Shown piece by piece: positions 1 to 8,125 of a stretch of 64,000 bases of DNA (position 1 is its first letter; every line of letters begins with the position of its first letter). This stretch comes from an uncultured Oscillibacter sp. (GTDB lineage: Bacteria; Bacillota; Clostridia; Oscillospirales; Oscillospiraceae). Both the position numbers and the translations under genes were made by a program. The stretch covers positions 62,001 through 126,000 of the forward strand of contig NZ_CANTJS010000001.1 in the NCBI RefSeq assembly GCF_947654275.1. The letters run 5' to 3'. The notes below the pieces were generated by a model that worked only from the letters and a program-made list of their open reading frames with translations, had not been told where the DNA came from and did not search any database.

Positions 1-2
1 AT

Positions 3-770
3 GCGGTCTTTTTGTGGGTAAGCGGTCTTTTTTACCGGGTCCGCCGGAAGATTGAGTGGGAAGACGCTCTTGACGCATATGCCAAGCAGTGCAAAACCCA
101 GGAGGAGGAGCAGGCGCGCGCCGAGGCGGAGCGGAAGAGCAGGGAAGAGGCGGAGCAGAACCGCCGGGAAGGCGACGCGCTTTACCGCCGGGCCATCGCG
201 AACCAGACGGTGGACGAGGAATTGATGTGGCAGGCCGCGGAGCTGGGAAGCCGCCCCGCCTGCCTGTACCTGGGCAGACAGATGATGGAGGCCTGGTCCA
301 CCGGCTCCTTTACCAAGGAGGAGAAGGCGGACATCGCGGAGGTTGCCAAAAACTATTTTCATACGGCCTCCCTGGAGGAGGATTTCAAGGAGTCCAGAGT
401 CGAAGCACAGTTCGGCTATCTGATGTTTCAGGTTCTCACCGAGAGCGGCAGCGCCGCCAAGTGGCAGGGCGTGCTTTCCCAGCTGAGGGAGGTGCGGGAC
501 TCCGGCCTGCTTCCGGAGCGGTTTCACGAGACCTGCACCATGCTGGTTCGCACGGTGGTGGACATGATCGACGCCTCAGCCGCCCAGGCGCCGGCCCCCC
601 GCCGGTCCGCGGAGCCCGTCGTGAAGCGCTGCTACTGCAAATTTTTCAACGCAGGGGCCTGCGGCTGGCGCTCCACCGACGGCTATACCTCCCACTGCAG
701 CTACGTGACAAACCCGGGACAATGCTCCACCGCGCTGATGAACCACGGTCTGGGCTTTGAATTCGAATGA
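3..770 (+). CDS. Hypothetical protein with Cys-rich tail, 5' partial
   Basis: The frame is open to the left edge of the window, so this is probably the C-terminal part of a longer protein. The only in-frame start seen is a TTG at base 12 with no ribosome site. The visible protein starts with a charged, Glu/Arg/Ala-rich stretch of about 50 residues that should form a coiled coil. A helical region follows (AAELGSRPACLYLGRQMMEAW and onwards) that resembles Sel1/TPR-type repeats. The last 40 residues hold a cysteine cluster (RCYCKFF, AGACGW, SHCSYV, PGQCST) that could bind zinc. I do not recognise the family and assign no function. Confidence 0.6.
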   Translation, partial: AVFLWVSGLFYRVRRKIEWEDALDAYAKQCKTQEEEQARAEAERKSREEAEQNRREGDALYRRAIANQTVDEELMWQAAELGSRPACLYLGRQMMEAWSTGSFTKEEKADIAEVAKNYFHTASLEEDFKESRVEAQFGYLMFQVLTESGSAAKWQGVLSQLREVRDSGLLPERFHETCTMLVRTVVDMIDASAAQAPAPRRSAEPVVKRCYCKFFNAGACGWRSTDGYTSHCSYVTNPGQCSTALMNHGLGFEFE

Positions 771-815
771 CAGGCCCCCGGGGTTCGAAAAGCCGCGGTC
801 CCCGCCGTTTGCCCA

Positions 816-852
816 TCCTCACCGGACCCGCGGGTCTCCGGTGAGGATTTTT
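816..852 (+). terminator. Intrinsic terminator
   Basis: An 11-bp perfect stem (TCCTCACCGGA / TCCGGTGAGGA) with a GC-rich loop is followed by a T run. It lies 45 bases after the stop of the first gene and ends its transcript. Confidence 0.8.
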
Positions 853-990
853 CAATGTCTGCACCTGCCGCCCCGTCCCCCCTCCGGCGGGCAGGCGGAA
901 AACTCCAGCAGAAACCCGCCCCACGGCAGACGGCAGATGCTCCGGGAAAGGCGCAGCTCTATGCGTACAGCCCTCCTCCCCCGCCGGTTC

Positions 991-1485
991 TCAGCCCGTC
1001 CCGGCGCAGTCGGCCCGGCCCCCCAGAAGCATGTCCAGACCGTGGAACAGCCCGGGCAGCACCGCTTCCAGGTTCTCCCGGGCGGCTTTGGGGCTCCCCG
1101 GCAGGTTGACAATCAGGGTCCGTCCCCGGATGCCCGCCGCCCCCCGGGACAGCATGGCCCTGGGCGTCACCGCCAGGGACGCCGCCCGCATGGCCTCCGG
1201 AATGCCGGGGGCCAGCCGCTCACAGACGGCCACGGTGGCCTCCGGCGTCACGTCTCTGGGGGAAAAGCCGGTGCCGCCGGCAGTGACCACCAGGGCTGCG
1301 CCGGTGACATCCGCCAGCTCTGTCAAGGCGGCCTGAATCGCCGCCTGCTCATCGGGTACCACCGCCGTCTCCACCACCCGGCACCCCGCCGCCTCCAGCA
1401 GCGCGGCCACCACGGGCCCCGTTCCGTCGGGACGCTCTCCCCGGGCGCTCCGGTCGCTGACCGTCAGCACCGCCGCCGTATACAT
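991..1485 (-). CDS. mog: MogA/MoaB-type molybdopterin adenylyltransferase
   Basis: This 164-residue protein has the MoCF_biosynth fold. Members of the MogA/MoaB family adenylylate molybdopterin before molybdate is inserted. Visible family motifs are TVSDR near the N-terminus, VVTAGGTGFSPRDVTPEA at about 85-102 and NLPGSPKAARENL near 140, the last contributing to the pterin site. Length is normal for a stand-alone MogA/MoaB. It is the last gene of the minus-strand molybdenum operon and follows modC by 22 bases. MogA and MoaB cannot be separated safely by eye, so the symbol is tentative. Confidence 0.85.
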   Translation of the reverse strand: MYTAAVLTVSDRSARGERPDGTGPVVAALLEAAGCRVVETAVVPDEQAAIQAALTELADVTGAALVVTAGGTGFSPRDVTPEATVAVCERLAPGIPEAMRAASLAVTPRAMLSRGAAGIRGRTLIVNLPGSPKAARENLEAVLPGLFHGLDMLLGGRADCAGTG

Positions 1486-1507
1486 ACGCAGTTCCTCCTT
1501 TTTGTTC

Positions 1508-2548
1508 TCATTCCAGCAACAGCAAATCCGCCGGCGAAACCCGCACCCGGAGCAGTCCGGCAGGCGGCGGCGTCCCCTTGGGCAGCTCCATCCACAGCGG
1601 CGGACTGCCGGGGGCCGCCCCCTGGGGCCGCAGAGCCGCCTGGAGGGAATCCAGGTCCTCCGTCACCCGAAGCACCTGACAGAGGAAGACGTTGTCTATC
1701 TCCCCCTCCTCCGCCGGACGGACCCCCCGGAGACCCAGCGACGCCGCTTCCGCCCGCCAGGGGGCGGCGCAGCGGAGGGTCAGCCCCCAGTCCGGGACCT
1801 CCACCGTTCCCGGCATGCCGCCGGGACAGACCGGAACCAGGTTCTTGCAGCCGGAGAGCCGGGCGGCGGCAGCGGTGCCGGGGTTCCTCATCAGGATCTC
1901 CAGGTCCGTCACCGGGGCGGACCGCCCTCCGTCCAGCACGCAGACCTGCCGGCAGTTCCGGCGGGCCTCCCCCAGGTCATGGGTCACCCACACCACCGGG
2001 CCGGGGAACTGCTCCAGGGCCTCCCGCAGCTCCCCCTCCAGCTGCCAGCGCAGGAAGCTGTCCAGGGCGGAAAGGGGCTCGTCCAGCAGAATCGCCTGGG
2101 GCTCCGACGCCAGAATGCGGGCCAGGGCCGTCCGCTGCTGCTGTCCGCCGGAGAGCTGCCGGGGATACAGCTTCCGCTGCTCCTCCAGCCGCAGCCGGGC
2201 CAGCAGCTCCCCCAGCCGCAGCCGCCGCCGGCCCGGCTCCAGTCCCCTCAGGCACACGGCCAGATTTTCCTCCACCGTCATGTGGGGGAACAGGGCGTAC
2301 TGCTGAAAGAGGAGACCCACCCGCCGCTTTTGGGGCGGCAGGTCGATTCCGGCCTCGCTGTCGAAGAGCACCCGGCCATCCAGCTCGATGCGCCCCCGGT
2401 CCGGCCGCTCCACTCCCGCCACGCATTTCAGCGTCAGGCTCTTTCCGCAGCCGGAGGCCCCCAGCAGAGCCAGAGAATCCCCGGCGGACACCTCCACCTC
2501 CAGCCGGAAGCTTCCCAGCCGCTTTTCTATCCGCGCCGTCAGCGCCAT
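1508..2548 (-). CDS. modC: Molybdate ABC transporter ATP-binding protein
   Basis: The protein powers molybdate import by hydrolysing ATP on the cytoplasmic face of the ModB permease. It has Walker A GASGCGKS, the signature LSGGQQQRTALARIL, Walker B AILLDEPLSALD and the His-loop VWVTHD. The C-terminal third looks like a TOBE/Mop oxyanion-binding domain, as in ModC proteins. I start it at the ATG giving MALTARIEKR (346 aa), which overlaps the end of modB by 10 bases. A longer open frame extends upstream but translates an out-of-frame modB sequence and is rejected. Confidence 0.93.
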   Translation of the reverse strand: MALTARIEKRLGSFRLEVEVSAGDSLALLGASGCGKSLTLKCVAGVERPDRGRIELDGRVLFDSEAGIDLPPQKRRVGLLFQQYALFPHMTVEENLAVCLRGLEPGRRRLRLGELLARLRLEEQRKLYPRQLSGGQQQRTALARILASEPQAILLDEPLSALDSFLRWQLEGELREALEQFPGPVVWVTHDLGEARRNCRQVCVLDGGRSAPVTDLEILMRNPGTAAAARLSGCKNLVPVCPGGMPGTVEVPDWGLTLRCAAPWRAEAASLGLRGVRPAEEGEIDNVFLCQVLRVTEDLDSLQAALRPQGAAPGSPPLWMELPKGTPPPAGLLRVRVSPADLLLLE

Positions 2549-3207
2549 GGCCGCCCCTCCTTCCGCTCCAGCAGATTCACCGCCAGCAGCGCCCCGGCGG
2601 AAAGCGCCAGATTCACCAGCACCCAGCGGAGGGCCGGGCCGTCCTGTCCGGTGCGCCAGAGCTGATAGACGGTGGTGGAGATGGTGGCGGTGCGTCCCGG
2701 CGTGTAGCCCGCCAGCATGGACGTGGCCCCATACTCCCCCAGGCCCCTGGCGAAGGTCAGCACCGTCCCCGCCAGGATGCCCTGGCGGCACAGCGGCATC
2801 CGGACCCGCCAGAAGAGCCAGGCGTCGCTGAGCCCCAGGGTCCGCCCCGCCTGGGCCAGCGTCTCGTCGAAGGACTCGAAGGCCCCCCGGACGGTGCGGT
2901 ACATCAGGGGGAACGTCACCGCCGCCGTGGCCAGCACGGCCCCGGGCCAGGTCATCGTCAGCCGGAGGCCGAAGGTGTCCAGCAGCCAGGCCCCCAGGGG
3001 CCGCCGGGGGCCCAGCGCCAGCAGCAGGAGATACCCCACCACCGTGGGGGGCAGCACCAGCGGCAGCGTCAGCACCGCGTCCAGCAGCCCCTTTGCCAGC
3101 CGGGGGAGCCGGGCGGTGTACCAGGCGGCAGCCAGGCCCAGAAAGAATGCCAGCACCGTGGAAATAGCGGCGATGCGGATGGAGTTGTACAGGGGGAACC
3201 AGTCCAT
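2539..3207 (-). CDS. modB: Molybdate ABC transporter permease
   Basis: A 222-residue inner-membrane permease with about five or six hydrophobic segments. The ABC permease EAA-type loop is clear (ETLAQAGRTLGLSDAWLFWRV, then LTFARGLGEYGAT), as is LPLVLPPTVVGYLLL, typical of ModB/CysT proteins. It forms the channel for molybdate with ModC. It overlaps modC by 10 bases, which suggests translational coupling. A repeat-filled gap of 217 bases separates it from modA. Confidence 0.93.
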   Translation of the reverse strand: MDWFPLYNSIRIAAISTVLAFFLGLAAAWYTARLPRLAKGLLDAVLTLPLVLPPTVVGYLLLLALGPRRPLGAWLLDTFGLRLTMTWPGAVLATAAVTFPLMYRTVRGAFESFDETLAQAGRTLGLSDAWLFWRVRMPLCRQGILAGTVLTFARGLGEYGATSMLAGYTPGRTATISTTVYQLWRTGQDGPALRWVLVNLALSAGALLAVNLLERKEGRPWR

Positions 3208-3223
3208 AAGCGCCTCCGCACGT

Positions 3224-3430
3224 CAGGAATAATGAGGAATTAGGAATTAGGAGTTAGGAATTATAGCAATCGTCAAAATTCCCGGCAAACAGGCCGGCCA
3301 GGGGACCGCCCCCTACAGAGGTGTGTAGGGGCCGCCGACAGCAATTTTGAAGGCTGCTATAGTAGTTAGGAATTAGGAATTGTAACGAAAACAGGAACAA
3401 TTCCTAACTCCTCATTTCTCATTCCTAATT
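3224..3430. repeat. TTAGGAA-heptamer hairpin repeat with a nested palindrome
   Basis: The modA-modB gap holds heptamer-like tandem units (attagga/ttaggaa) at 3224-3261 and 3366-3386. Their reverse complement follows at 3399-3429, so the ends can pair. The same unit type occurs at 60063-60140 and 62102-62180. A separate 100-base palindrome is nested inside at 3262-3361. Confidence 0.8.
3262..3361. repeat. MITE-like palindrome with TATAGCA ends
   Basis: The termini TATAGCAATCGTCAAAATT and AATTTTGAAGGCTGCTATA form an imperfect inverted repeat of about 19 bp, bounded by TATA. The interior contains a GC-rich hairpin (CCCCCTACA / TGTAGGGG). No coding potential is seen. It interrupts the heptamer repeat, so it arrived later. 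Confidence 0.7.
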
Positions 3431-4243
3431 GTCAAGGGGTGTGAAGCCTACAGACTCCAGCACGGCCCCGGCACCGGGCGTGCGGAGGAACTCCAGAAAG
3501 GCCCGGGCCTCCCCGGGAAATCTGCTGTTGCTCAGCACGGCGGCGGGGTAGATGACCCGACCGCACATCTCCGCCGTAGCGGTGTCCACCACCGTCAGTC
3601 CGGCGGAACGGGCGTCGGTGGCGTAGATGATCCCGCCGTCCACGAGGCCCTCAGCCACCTGGGTCGTGACCTCCCTGGCGTTGGAGCCGTATGTCAGGAC
3701 CCCGGCGGCGTTCAGGGCGGCTTCGTCCAGACCCCAGAAGGCGAAAATCCTCTGCGTGTACTGCCCCACGGGCACGTCCCCGTTCCCCACGGCCAGCAGG
3801 ATGTCCCCGGCCTCCAGGGCGGCCCTCAGCTCATCAAAGCTGTGAATCCCGGCGGGGTTCCCCTCCGGAACCGTCAGGACCACCTTGTTCTCCAGCAGGT
3901 CGAAGCGGGTTCCCCGGGCCACGAGGTCCAGGCCCTCGGTGTTCACGTCAGGGCCGGCGGCTCTGTCCAGCTGGTCCATCTGCTTCTGTCCGGCGGAGAT
4001 GAAGACGTCGCACTCCGCCCCCTCTTCAATCTGGGTCTTGAGGGTGCCGGAGGAGTCGAACTGAAAGACCAGGCGGACCTTGGGACGCTCCTCCCGGTAA
4101 AGGGCCCCGCATTCCTCCAGCGTCTCCTGAAGAGAGGCGGCGGCGAAGACAATGAGCTCCACATCCTCGGCGCTTCCGCCGCCGGAATTCCCGCCGCAGG
4201 CGGTGAGAAACAGGAACAGAATCAGGGCCAGCGCTCTTTTCAT
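3425..4243 (-). CDS. modA: Molybdate-binding lipoprotein
   Basis: This is the extracellular receptor that captures molybdate (or tungstate) and delivers it to ModBC. The 272-residue protein starts with a lipoprotein signal (MKRALALILFLFLTACGG, lipobox LTAC). The family pattern VFAAASLQETLEE follows, then FDSSGTLKTQIEEGAECDVFISA, which supplies oxyanion-binding Ser/Thr residues. I chose the ATG at 4243 because AGGAG lies just upstream and the signal peptide starts there. Fifty-five bases separate it from the MoeA-like gene. Confidence 0.92.
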   Translation of the reverse strand: MKRALALILFLFLTACGGNSGGGSAEDVELIVFAAASLQETLEECGALYREERPKVRLVFQFDSSGTLKTQIEEGAECDVFISAGQKQMDQLDRAAGPDVNTEGLDLVARGTRFDLLENKVVLTVPEGNPAGIHSFDELRAALEAGDILLAVGNGDVPVGQYTQRIFAFWGLDEAALNAAGVLTYGSNAREVTTQVAEGLVDGGIIYATDARSAGLTVVDTATAEMCGRVIYPAAVLSNSRFPGEARAFLEFLRTPGAGAVLESVGFTPLDN

Positions 4244-4298
4244 CGTTACTCTCCTTCGATACAGCGGCCTGGAGGGACGGCGCAGAGGCCCTTCCCCG

Positions 4299-5318
4299 CT
4301 ATTTTCCAAAGCCGCAGTTGGGATAGGTGCAGGTCTCACAGCCCAGGCACAGTCCCCCCTCGCCCATGGCGGCGATGTCCTCCCGTGTAACGGGGACGCC
4401 GGCGGCAATCCGGGGGAGCACCAGATCAAAGATGGTACGCCCGGCGTACATGACGCAGCCGGGCAGGCCCATCACAGGGGTCCCGTCTTCGTAATACCCC
4501 AGCAGGAACATGGCCCCCGGCAGCACCGGGGCCCCATAGGCGGTGATTTCCGCGCCGCTGCGCTTCACGGCCCCCGGCGTGTTGTCGTCCGGGTCCACGC
4601 TCATGCCGCCGGTGCAGAGAATCAGGTCCACGCCTGCCTCCCGGGCCTCCTGAATGGCGGCGGCGATGTCCTCCGCCCTGTCGCCGGGGGTCCGGCGGAC
4701 CACGGTCCCGATGCCGAATTCCGCCAGCTTTTGTTCCACCGCCGGGGTGAAGGCGTCCTGAATGAGGCCCCCGGCCACCTCGCTGCCGGTGGCGATGACG
4801 GCGGCGGTTTTCAGCTTCCAGGGCAGCAGCTCCAGCAGGGGACGCTCCCCTGCGGCGGCCTCCGCCCGGCGAAGCGTCTCTTCCTCAATCACCAGGGGAA
4901 TCACCCGCATCCCCGCCAGCTTGTCGCCCCTGCGGACTGCCGTGCCGCCATGCCGGGTGGCAATCATGACGTCCCCCAGGGCGTTGACGGCGTTCAGCCG
5001 CCGGCTGTCCACCCGGAAGAGGCCATCCGCGGCGGCGGTAAGCTCAATCTTCCCCTCCTTCACGCCGGAGCGGTTCATACGGGCGTTCCGGCAGAGGGCG
5101 CAGAGGCGTTCCGCCCCGTCGTTTTCGTGGACCATCCCCGGGACCATCTCCCAGACATAGAGGTGTTCCTTGCCCATGGACAGCAGCACGGGAATGTCCT
5201 CCTCCCGGACCACGTGGCCCTTGCGGAAGCGGGCGTCTTTATATGTTCCGGGGATAATCTGCGTCATATCGTGGCAGAGGACATGGCCAACGGCCTCCCG
5301 GGTGCGGATCAGCTTCAT
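4299..5318 (-). CDS. MoeA-like molybdopterin-binding protein with Cys-rich tail
   Basis: A 339-residue protein of the clostridial MoeA-like group, expected to help insert molybdenum into molybdopterin. The central to C-terminal part carries the MoCF-binding domain (VIATGSEVAGG, LILCTGGMSVDPDDNTPGAV, VMGLPGCVMYAGRTIFDLVLP). The C-terminus ends in a four-cysteine motif (CLGCETCTYPNCGFGK) that could bind a metal or Fe-S cluster. I recall similar tails in other clostridial members, so it is probably a family trait. The start overlaps the end of the MOSC gene by 4 bases (ATGA). It is shorter than E. coli MoeA. Confidence 0.85.
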   Translation of the reverse strand: MKLIRTREAVGHVLCHDMTQIIPGTYKDARFRKGHVVREEDIPVLLSMGKEHLYVWEMVPGMVHENDGAERLCALCRNARMNRSGVKEGKIELTAAADGLFRVDSRRLNAVNALGDVMIATRHGGTAVRRGDKLAGMRVIPLVIEEETLRRAEAAAGERPLLELLPWKLKTAAVIATGSEVAGGLIQDAFTPAVEQKLAEFGIGTVVRRTPGDRAEDIAAAIQEAREAGVDLILCTGGMSVDPDDNTPGAVKRSGAEITAYGAPVLPGAMFLLGYYEDGTPVMGLPGCVMYAGRTIFDLVLPRIAAGVPVTREDIAAMGEGGLCLGCETCTYPNCGFGK

Positions 5319-5758
5319 GTCTCCCCCTCCCCCAGAATCTCGATGGGGTCGCCCTTCCGGACGCGCCCCTCCCTGACCACCACAGCGAAAATGCCCTCGG
5401 TGGGCATGACGCACGTGCCTGTGACTTTTTTAATCTCGCAGTCGCTGTGGCACTGCTTGCCAATCTGGGTGACCTCCACCACTGTCTCCCCCAGCCGCAG
5501 CCGGGTCCCCACGGGCAGGCGCTTCAGGTCGACGCCCCGGGTGTTGATGTTCTCGGCAAAGGCCCCCGGCTGGAGGTCCGGCAGGAGGGCGCGCATTTTG
5601 TCCGCGCTCTCCTCCGCCAGCAGGCTGATCTGCCGGTGCCAGTCTCCGGCGTGGGCGTCCCCCTCGATGCCGTGGCGGAGCCGGAGGTGAATCTCCGGAA
5701 CCGCCTTTTTCACAGTGCCCTTTTTCTCGCTGATGTTGACGGATACCACCTGTGCCAC
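5315..5758 (-). CDS. MOSC-domain protein
   Basis: A stand-alone MOSC domain of 147 residues. MOSC domains are associated with molybdenum cofactor sulfuration or cofactor handling. The pattern HGIEGDAHAGDWHRQISLL and the conserved cysteine region QIGKQCHSDCEI are visible. The start is taken as the GTG at 5758, because AGGAG lies 8 bases upstream and homology begins there (VAQVVSVNISEKKG). The open frame continues upstream into moaC sequence, which is not real. It is tightly packed between moaC and the MoeA-like gene. Confidence 0.85.
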   Translation of the reverse strand: MAQVVSVNISEKKGTVKKAVPEIHLRLRHGIEGDAHAGDWHRQISLLAEESADKMRALLPDLQPGAFAENINTRGVDLKRLPVGTRLRLGETVVEVTQIGKQCHSDCEIKKVTGTCVMPTEGIFAVVVREGRVRKGDPIEILGEGET

Positions 5759-5760
5759 CC

Positions 5761-6240
5761 TCACCACTCCTTTTCGTAATCGCCGCTTTTTCCGCCGGTC
5801 TTCCGGCAGAGGCGGACGTCCGTAATCTCCATGTCCTTCTGCACCGCCTTGCACATGTCATAGACGGTCAGGGCGGCGGCGGACACCGCCGTCAGCGCCT
5901 CCATCTCCACACCGGTCTCCCCCCTGCATTTCACCTCCGCCCGGATATGGACGGCGCCCTCCTCCAGAGTGAACCGGAGGTCCACCGCCGTCAGGCGCAG
6001 GGGGTGACACATGGGAATCAGCTCGTGGGTCCGCTTCGCCGCCAGAATCCCCGCCACCTGGGCCACCGCCAGCACGTCCCCCTTGGGGGCCCCGCCGGTG
6101 CGGATGAGCTCCAGGGTCTCCGCCGCCATCCGGACCCGGCCCTCGGCCCGGGCGGTGCGGAAGGTGACGGCCTTTTCCGTCACATCCACCATCCGGGCCC
6201 GGCCCTGTTCGTTGACATGGGTCAGCTCCATCGCCTTCAT
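5761..6240 (-). CDS. moaC: Cyclic pyranopterin monophosphate synthase
   Basis: MoaC converts the MoaA product to cyclic pyranopterin monophosphate, the second half of the first step of molybdenum cofactor synthesis. The 159-residue protein has normal length and conserved segments [47 protein letters not shown] and [14 protein letters not shown]. The start at 6240 overlaps the moaA stop by 4 bases; an ATG three codons later is also possible. Confidence 0.95.
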   Translation of the reverse strand: MKAMELTHVNEQGRARMVDVTEKAVTFRTARAEGRVRMAAETLELIRTGGAPKGDVLAVAQVAGILAAKRTHELIPMCHPLRLTAVDLRFTLEEGAVHIRAEVKCRGETGVEMEALTAVSAAALTVYDMCKAVQKDMEITDVRLCRKTGGKSGDYEKEW

Positions 6241-7169
6241 CCTCCAATCTGATTCATCCGCCGGCCCGCCTCACTGCGGCCGGTCTCGTTCATATAGTGC
6301 CGTTCCGGCTTGGCGGCGATGCCCGCTTCAATGGCCAGCCGCAGGGCCTCCCCGGAGAGGCCCCGGAGGGAAATCTCCTGACGGGAGTGCAGGCAGGGCT
6401 TCAGCTTCCCGTCCGCCGTCACCCGGATGCGGTCGCAGGAGGCGCAGAACCGGTGGCTCATAGGCTCGATGAGCCCCACCGTTCCCCGCCCGCCGGGGGA
6501 GCGGTACCGCCGGGCCACGCCGGAGCCCTCCAGGGGACGAAGAAAGGGATGGGACTCCAGCACCGCATCCGCCGGGAGGAATTGGGCGTTCCGCCCCTCT
6601 CCGATGGGCATAAGCTCAATGAACCGGACCTCCACAGGATATCGGCAGGAAAAGTCCAGAAAATCCGGTATCTCGTCGTCGTTAAAGCCCTTCATCAGCA
6701 CAACATTCAGCTTTGTTCCGGTAAATCCGGCCTCCTCCGCCGCCTCCAGACCCCGGAATACGTCCTCCAGACGGCCCACCCGGGTCATGTAGGCATAGCG
6801 CTCCGGCCGGAGGGTGTCCAGACTGATATTCAGGCGGCTGACTCCCGCCTCCCGGAGGGGCTTCGCCAGCCGGGCCAGGGCCGCGCCGTTGGTGGTCAGG
6901 CAGAGCTCCTCCACCTCCGGGATGGCGGCGATCCCCCGGCAGATATCCAGAATGTCCCGGCGGACCAGGGGCTCCCCGCCGGTGAGGCGGACCTTCCGGA
7001 TGCCGCAGGCCGCCGCTGCCCGGGCAATCTCCACCAGCTCCTCCGCGGAGCAGAGGCAGTCCCCTCCGGGCACGTCCTCCGCAGGCATGCAGTACCGGCA
7101 GCGGAGAGAGCAGCGGTCTGTGACGGAAAGGCGGAGATAGGTAATATTCCGATTGTGGCAGTCCAGCAT
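6237..7169 (-). CDS. moaA: GTP 3',8-cyclase (radical SAM)
   Basis: MoaA rearranges GTP in the first step of molybdenum cofactor synthesis. The radical-SAM motif is C20-x3-C24-x2-C27 ([11 protein letters not shown]). The second cluster motif is [18 protein letters not shown] near residue 250. The protein ends with the C-terminal Gly-Gly that MoaA proteins conserve. GGEPL and NISLDTL are also present. The ATG at 7169 has a GAGGAG site 8 bases away and gives 310 residues. It is the first gene of the operon. Confidence 0.96.
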   Translation of the reverse strand: MLDCHNRNITYLRLSVTDRCSLRCRYCMPAEDVPGGDCLCSAEELVEIARAAAACGIRKVRLTGGEPLVRRDILDICRGIAAIPEVEELCLTTNGAALARLAKPLREAGVSRLNISLDTLRPERYAYMTRVGRLEDVFRGLEAAEEAGFTGTKLNVVLMKGFNDDEIPDFLDFSCRYPVEVRFIELMPIGEGRNAQFLPADAVLESHPFLRPLEGSGVARRYRSPGGRGTVGLIEPMSHRFCASCDRIRVTADGKLKPCLHSRQEISLRGLSGEALRLAIEAGIAAKPERHYMNETGRSEAGRRMNQIGG

Positions 7170-7206
7170 GGCGGCGCTCCTCTCCGGCTTTGATGTTCCT
7201 GCCCTG

Positions 7207-7248
7207 ATTATAAGGGAGCGGCCCGAAAAAATAAGTTGTCCTGCCAAC
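7207..7248 (-). promoter_or_regulatory. Moco operon promoter with Crp/Fnr-type operator
   Basis: On the minus strand a perfect -10 (TATAAT, 7212-7207) has no good -35. A 14-bp dyad GTTGTCCTGCCAAC (7235-7248; half-sites GTTGK-N4-MCAAC) has its centre about 41.5 bases upstream of the predicted start near 7200. That is the classic class II activator position for Crp/Fnr proteins. Confidence 0.6.
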
Positions 7249-7264
7249 ATAATTGTGATATACT
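7236..7264 (+). promoter_or_regulatory. Promoter of the Crp/Fnr-family gene
   Basis: TTGTCC (7236-7241), a 17-base spacer and TATACT (7259-7264) with a TG extension. The -35 lies inside the 14-bp dyad at 7235-7248, so a protein bound there would be expected to repress this promoter. Confidence 0.7.
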
Positions 7265-7294
7265 CTGGGAAAACGGGAAAAGGAGGGCGGCACC

Positions 7295-8002
7295 ATGGAG
7301 ACGGAGCAAAATCTTTTGCCGCTGCTGCGGCGCTGTCCGCTGTTTGAGGGACTTTCGGAGGAGGCCCTGCGGGACCGGGTCCTGCCCCGGGGGGCTCTCC
7401 GGCGCTGTTCCAAAAACACAGCACTGATCACCCCCGGGGAGACGGTAGACTGGTTCGCCGTGGCGGCGGCGGGCCGGGTGCAGATCATGCAGCTGTTTGC
7501 CGACGGCACAGGCAGCCTTATGGACGCCCTGGGCCCCGGCCAGGTGCTGGGGGCGGAACTGCTGTGCACCCACAGCCGCCGGGCTCCCTATTACGCCATA
7601 GCCGCCGGAGAGGTTCAGATTCTCCGGTTTCCCGGCAGCTTGCTTCTGGAGGAGGACGGCGGCCTGACGGAGGGGGACCGGGCCGCCGTCTGGCGGGCGC
7701 TGCTGACTCTGCTGGCTCAGGAGAACATGCGCCGGCACTACCGCATCGCCATTCTCTCCCGGCGGGGCCTCCGGGACCGGGTGCTGACTTGGCTGACCAT
7801 GCAGGCCCGGCGGCGGCAGTCCCGCACCTTCCGGGCCCCCTTTTCCCGGGAGGAGCTGGCGGCCTTCCTCTGCGTGAACCGCAGCGCCCTGTCCCACGAG
7901 CTGAGCCGGATGGAGGCGGAGGGGCTGATCCGCTTCCGGAAAAACGAGTTCACCCTCCTCTCCGCCGGAGAGAGTCAGAGCGCCTGGTGCGCCCTGGAGT
8001 AG
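7295..8002 (+). CDS. Crp/Fnr-family transcriptional regulator
   Basis: A 235-residue regulator with an N-terminal cyclic-nucleotide-binding-like beta-barrel (about 10-130), a long dimer helix and a C-terminal winged helix (FSREELAAFLCVNRSALSHELSRMEAEGLI). Cysteines are scattered and do not form a recognisable FNR iron-sulfur motif, so the signal is unknown. It is divergent from the molybdenum operon, which makes that operon its likely target. An AGGAGG-like site lies upstream of the ATG. Confidence 0.88.
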   Translation: METEQNLLPLLRRCPLFEGLSEEALRDRVLPRGALRRCSKNTALITPGETVDWFAVAAAGRVQIMQLFADGTGSLMDALGPGQVLGAELLCTHSRRAPYYAIAAGEVQILRFPGSLLLEEDGGLTEGDRAAVWRALLTLLAQENMRRHYRIAILSRRGLRDRVLTWLTMQARRRQSRTFRAPFSREELAAFLCVNRSALSHELSRMEAEGLIRFRKNEFTLLSAGESQSAWCALE

Positions 8003-8010
8003 GCGGAGGA

Positions 8011-8042
8011 AAAAGCCCCCGCCGGACCGGCGGGGGCTTTTC
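8011..8042 (+). terminator. Intrinsic terminator
   Basis: A strong hairpin (AAAAGCCCCCGCCGG / CCGGCGGGGGCTTTT) directly after the Crp/Fnr gene, ending in T residues. Confidence 0.9.
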
Positions 8043-8125
8043 CGATATCTTTTCGAAATTTTTTCGACGCTTTCGAAACCTTTTCGAGACTTTTCCCGAG
8101 ACCTTTTCGGGGGCCTTTTCAAAAA
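8041..8125. repeat. Degenerate CTTTTCGA tandem repeat
   Basis: Six or seven imperfect units of about 11-12 bases (ccttttcgaga type) run through 8041-8125 in the intergenic region. No gene or start signal was found within it; the rest of 8126-8260 is featureless. Confidence 0.65.

Noticed and set aside
757-3243. An 828-codon plus-strand open frame across mog, modC and modB
   Set aside because: Pro/Gly/Arg-rich text with no domain, opposite three clear genes; an effect of high GC content.
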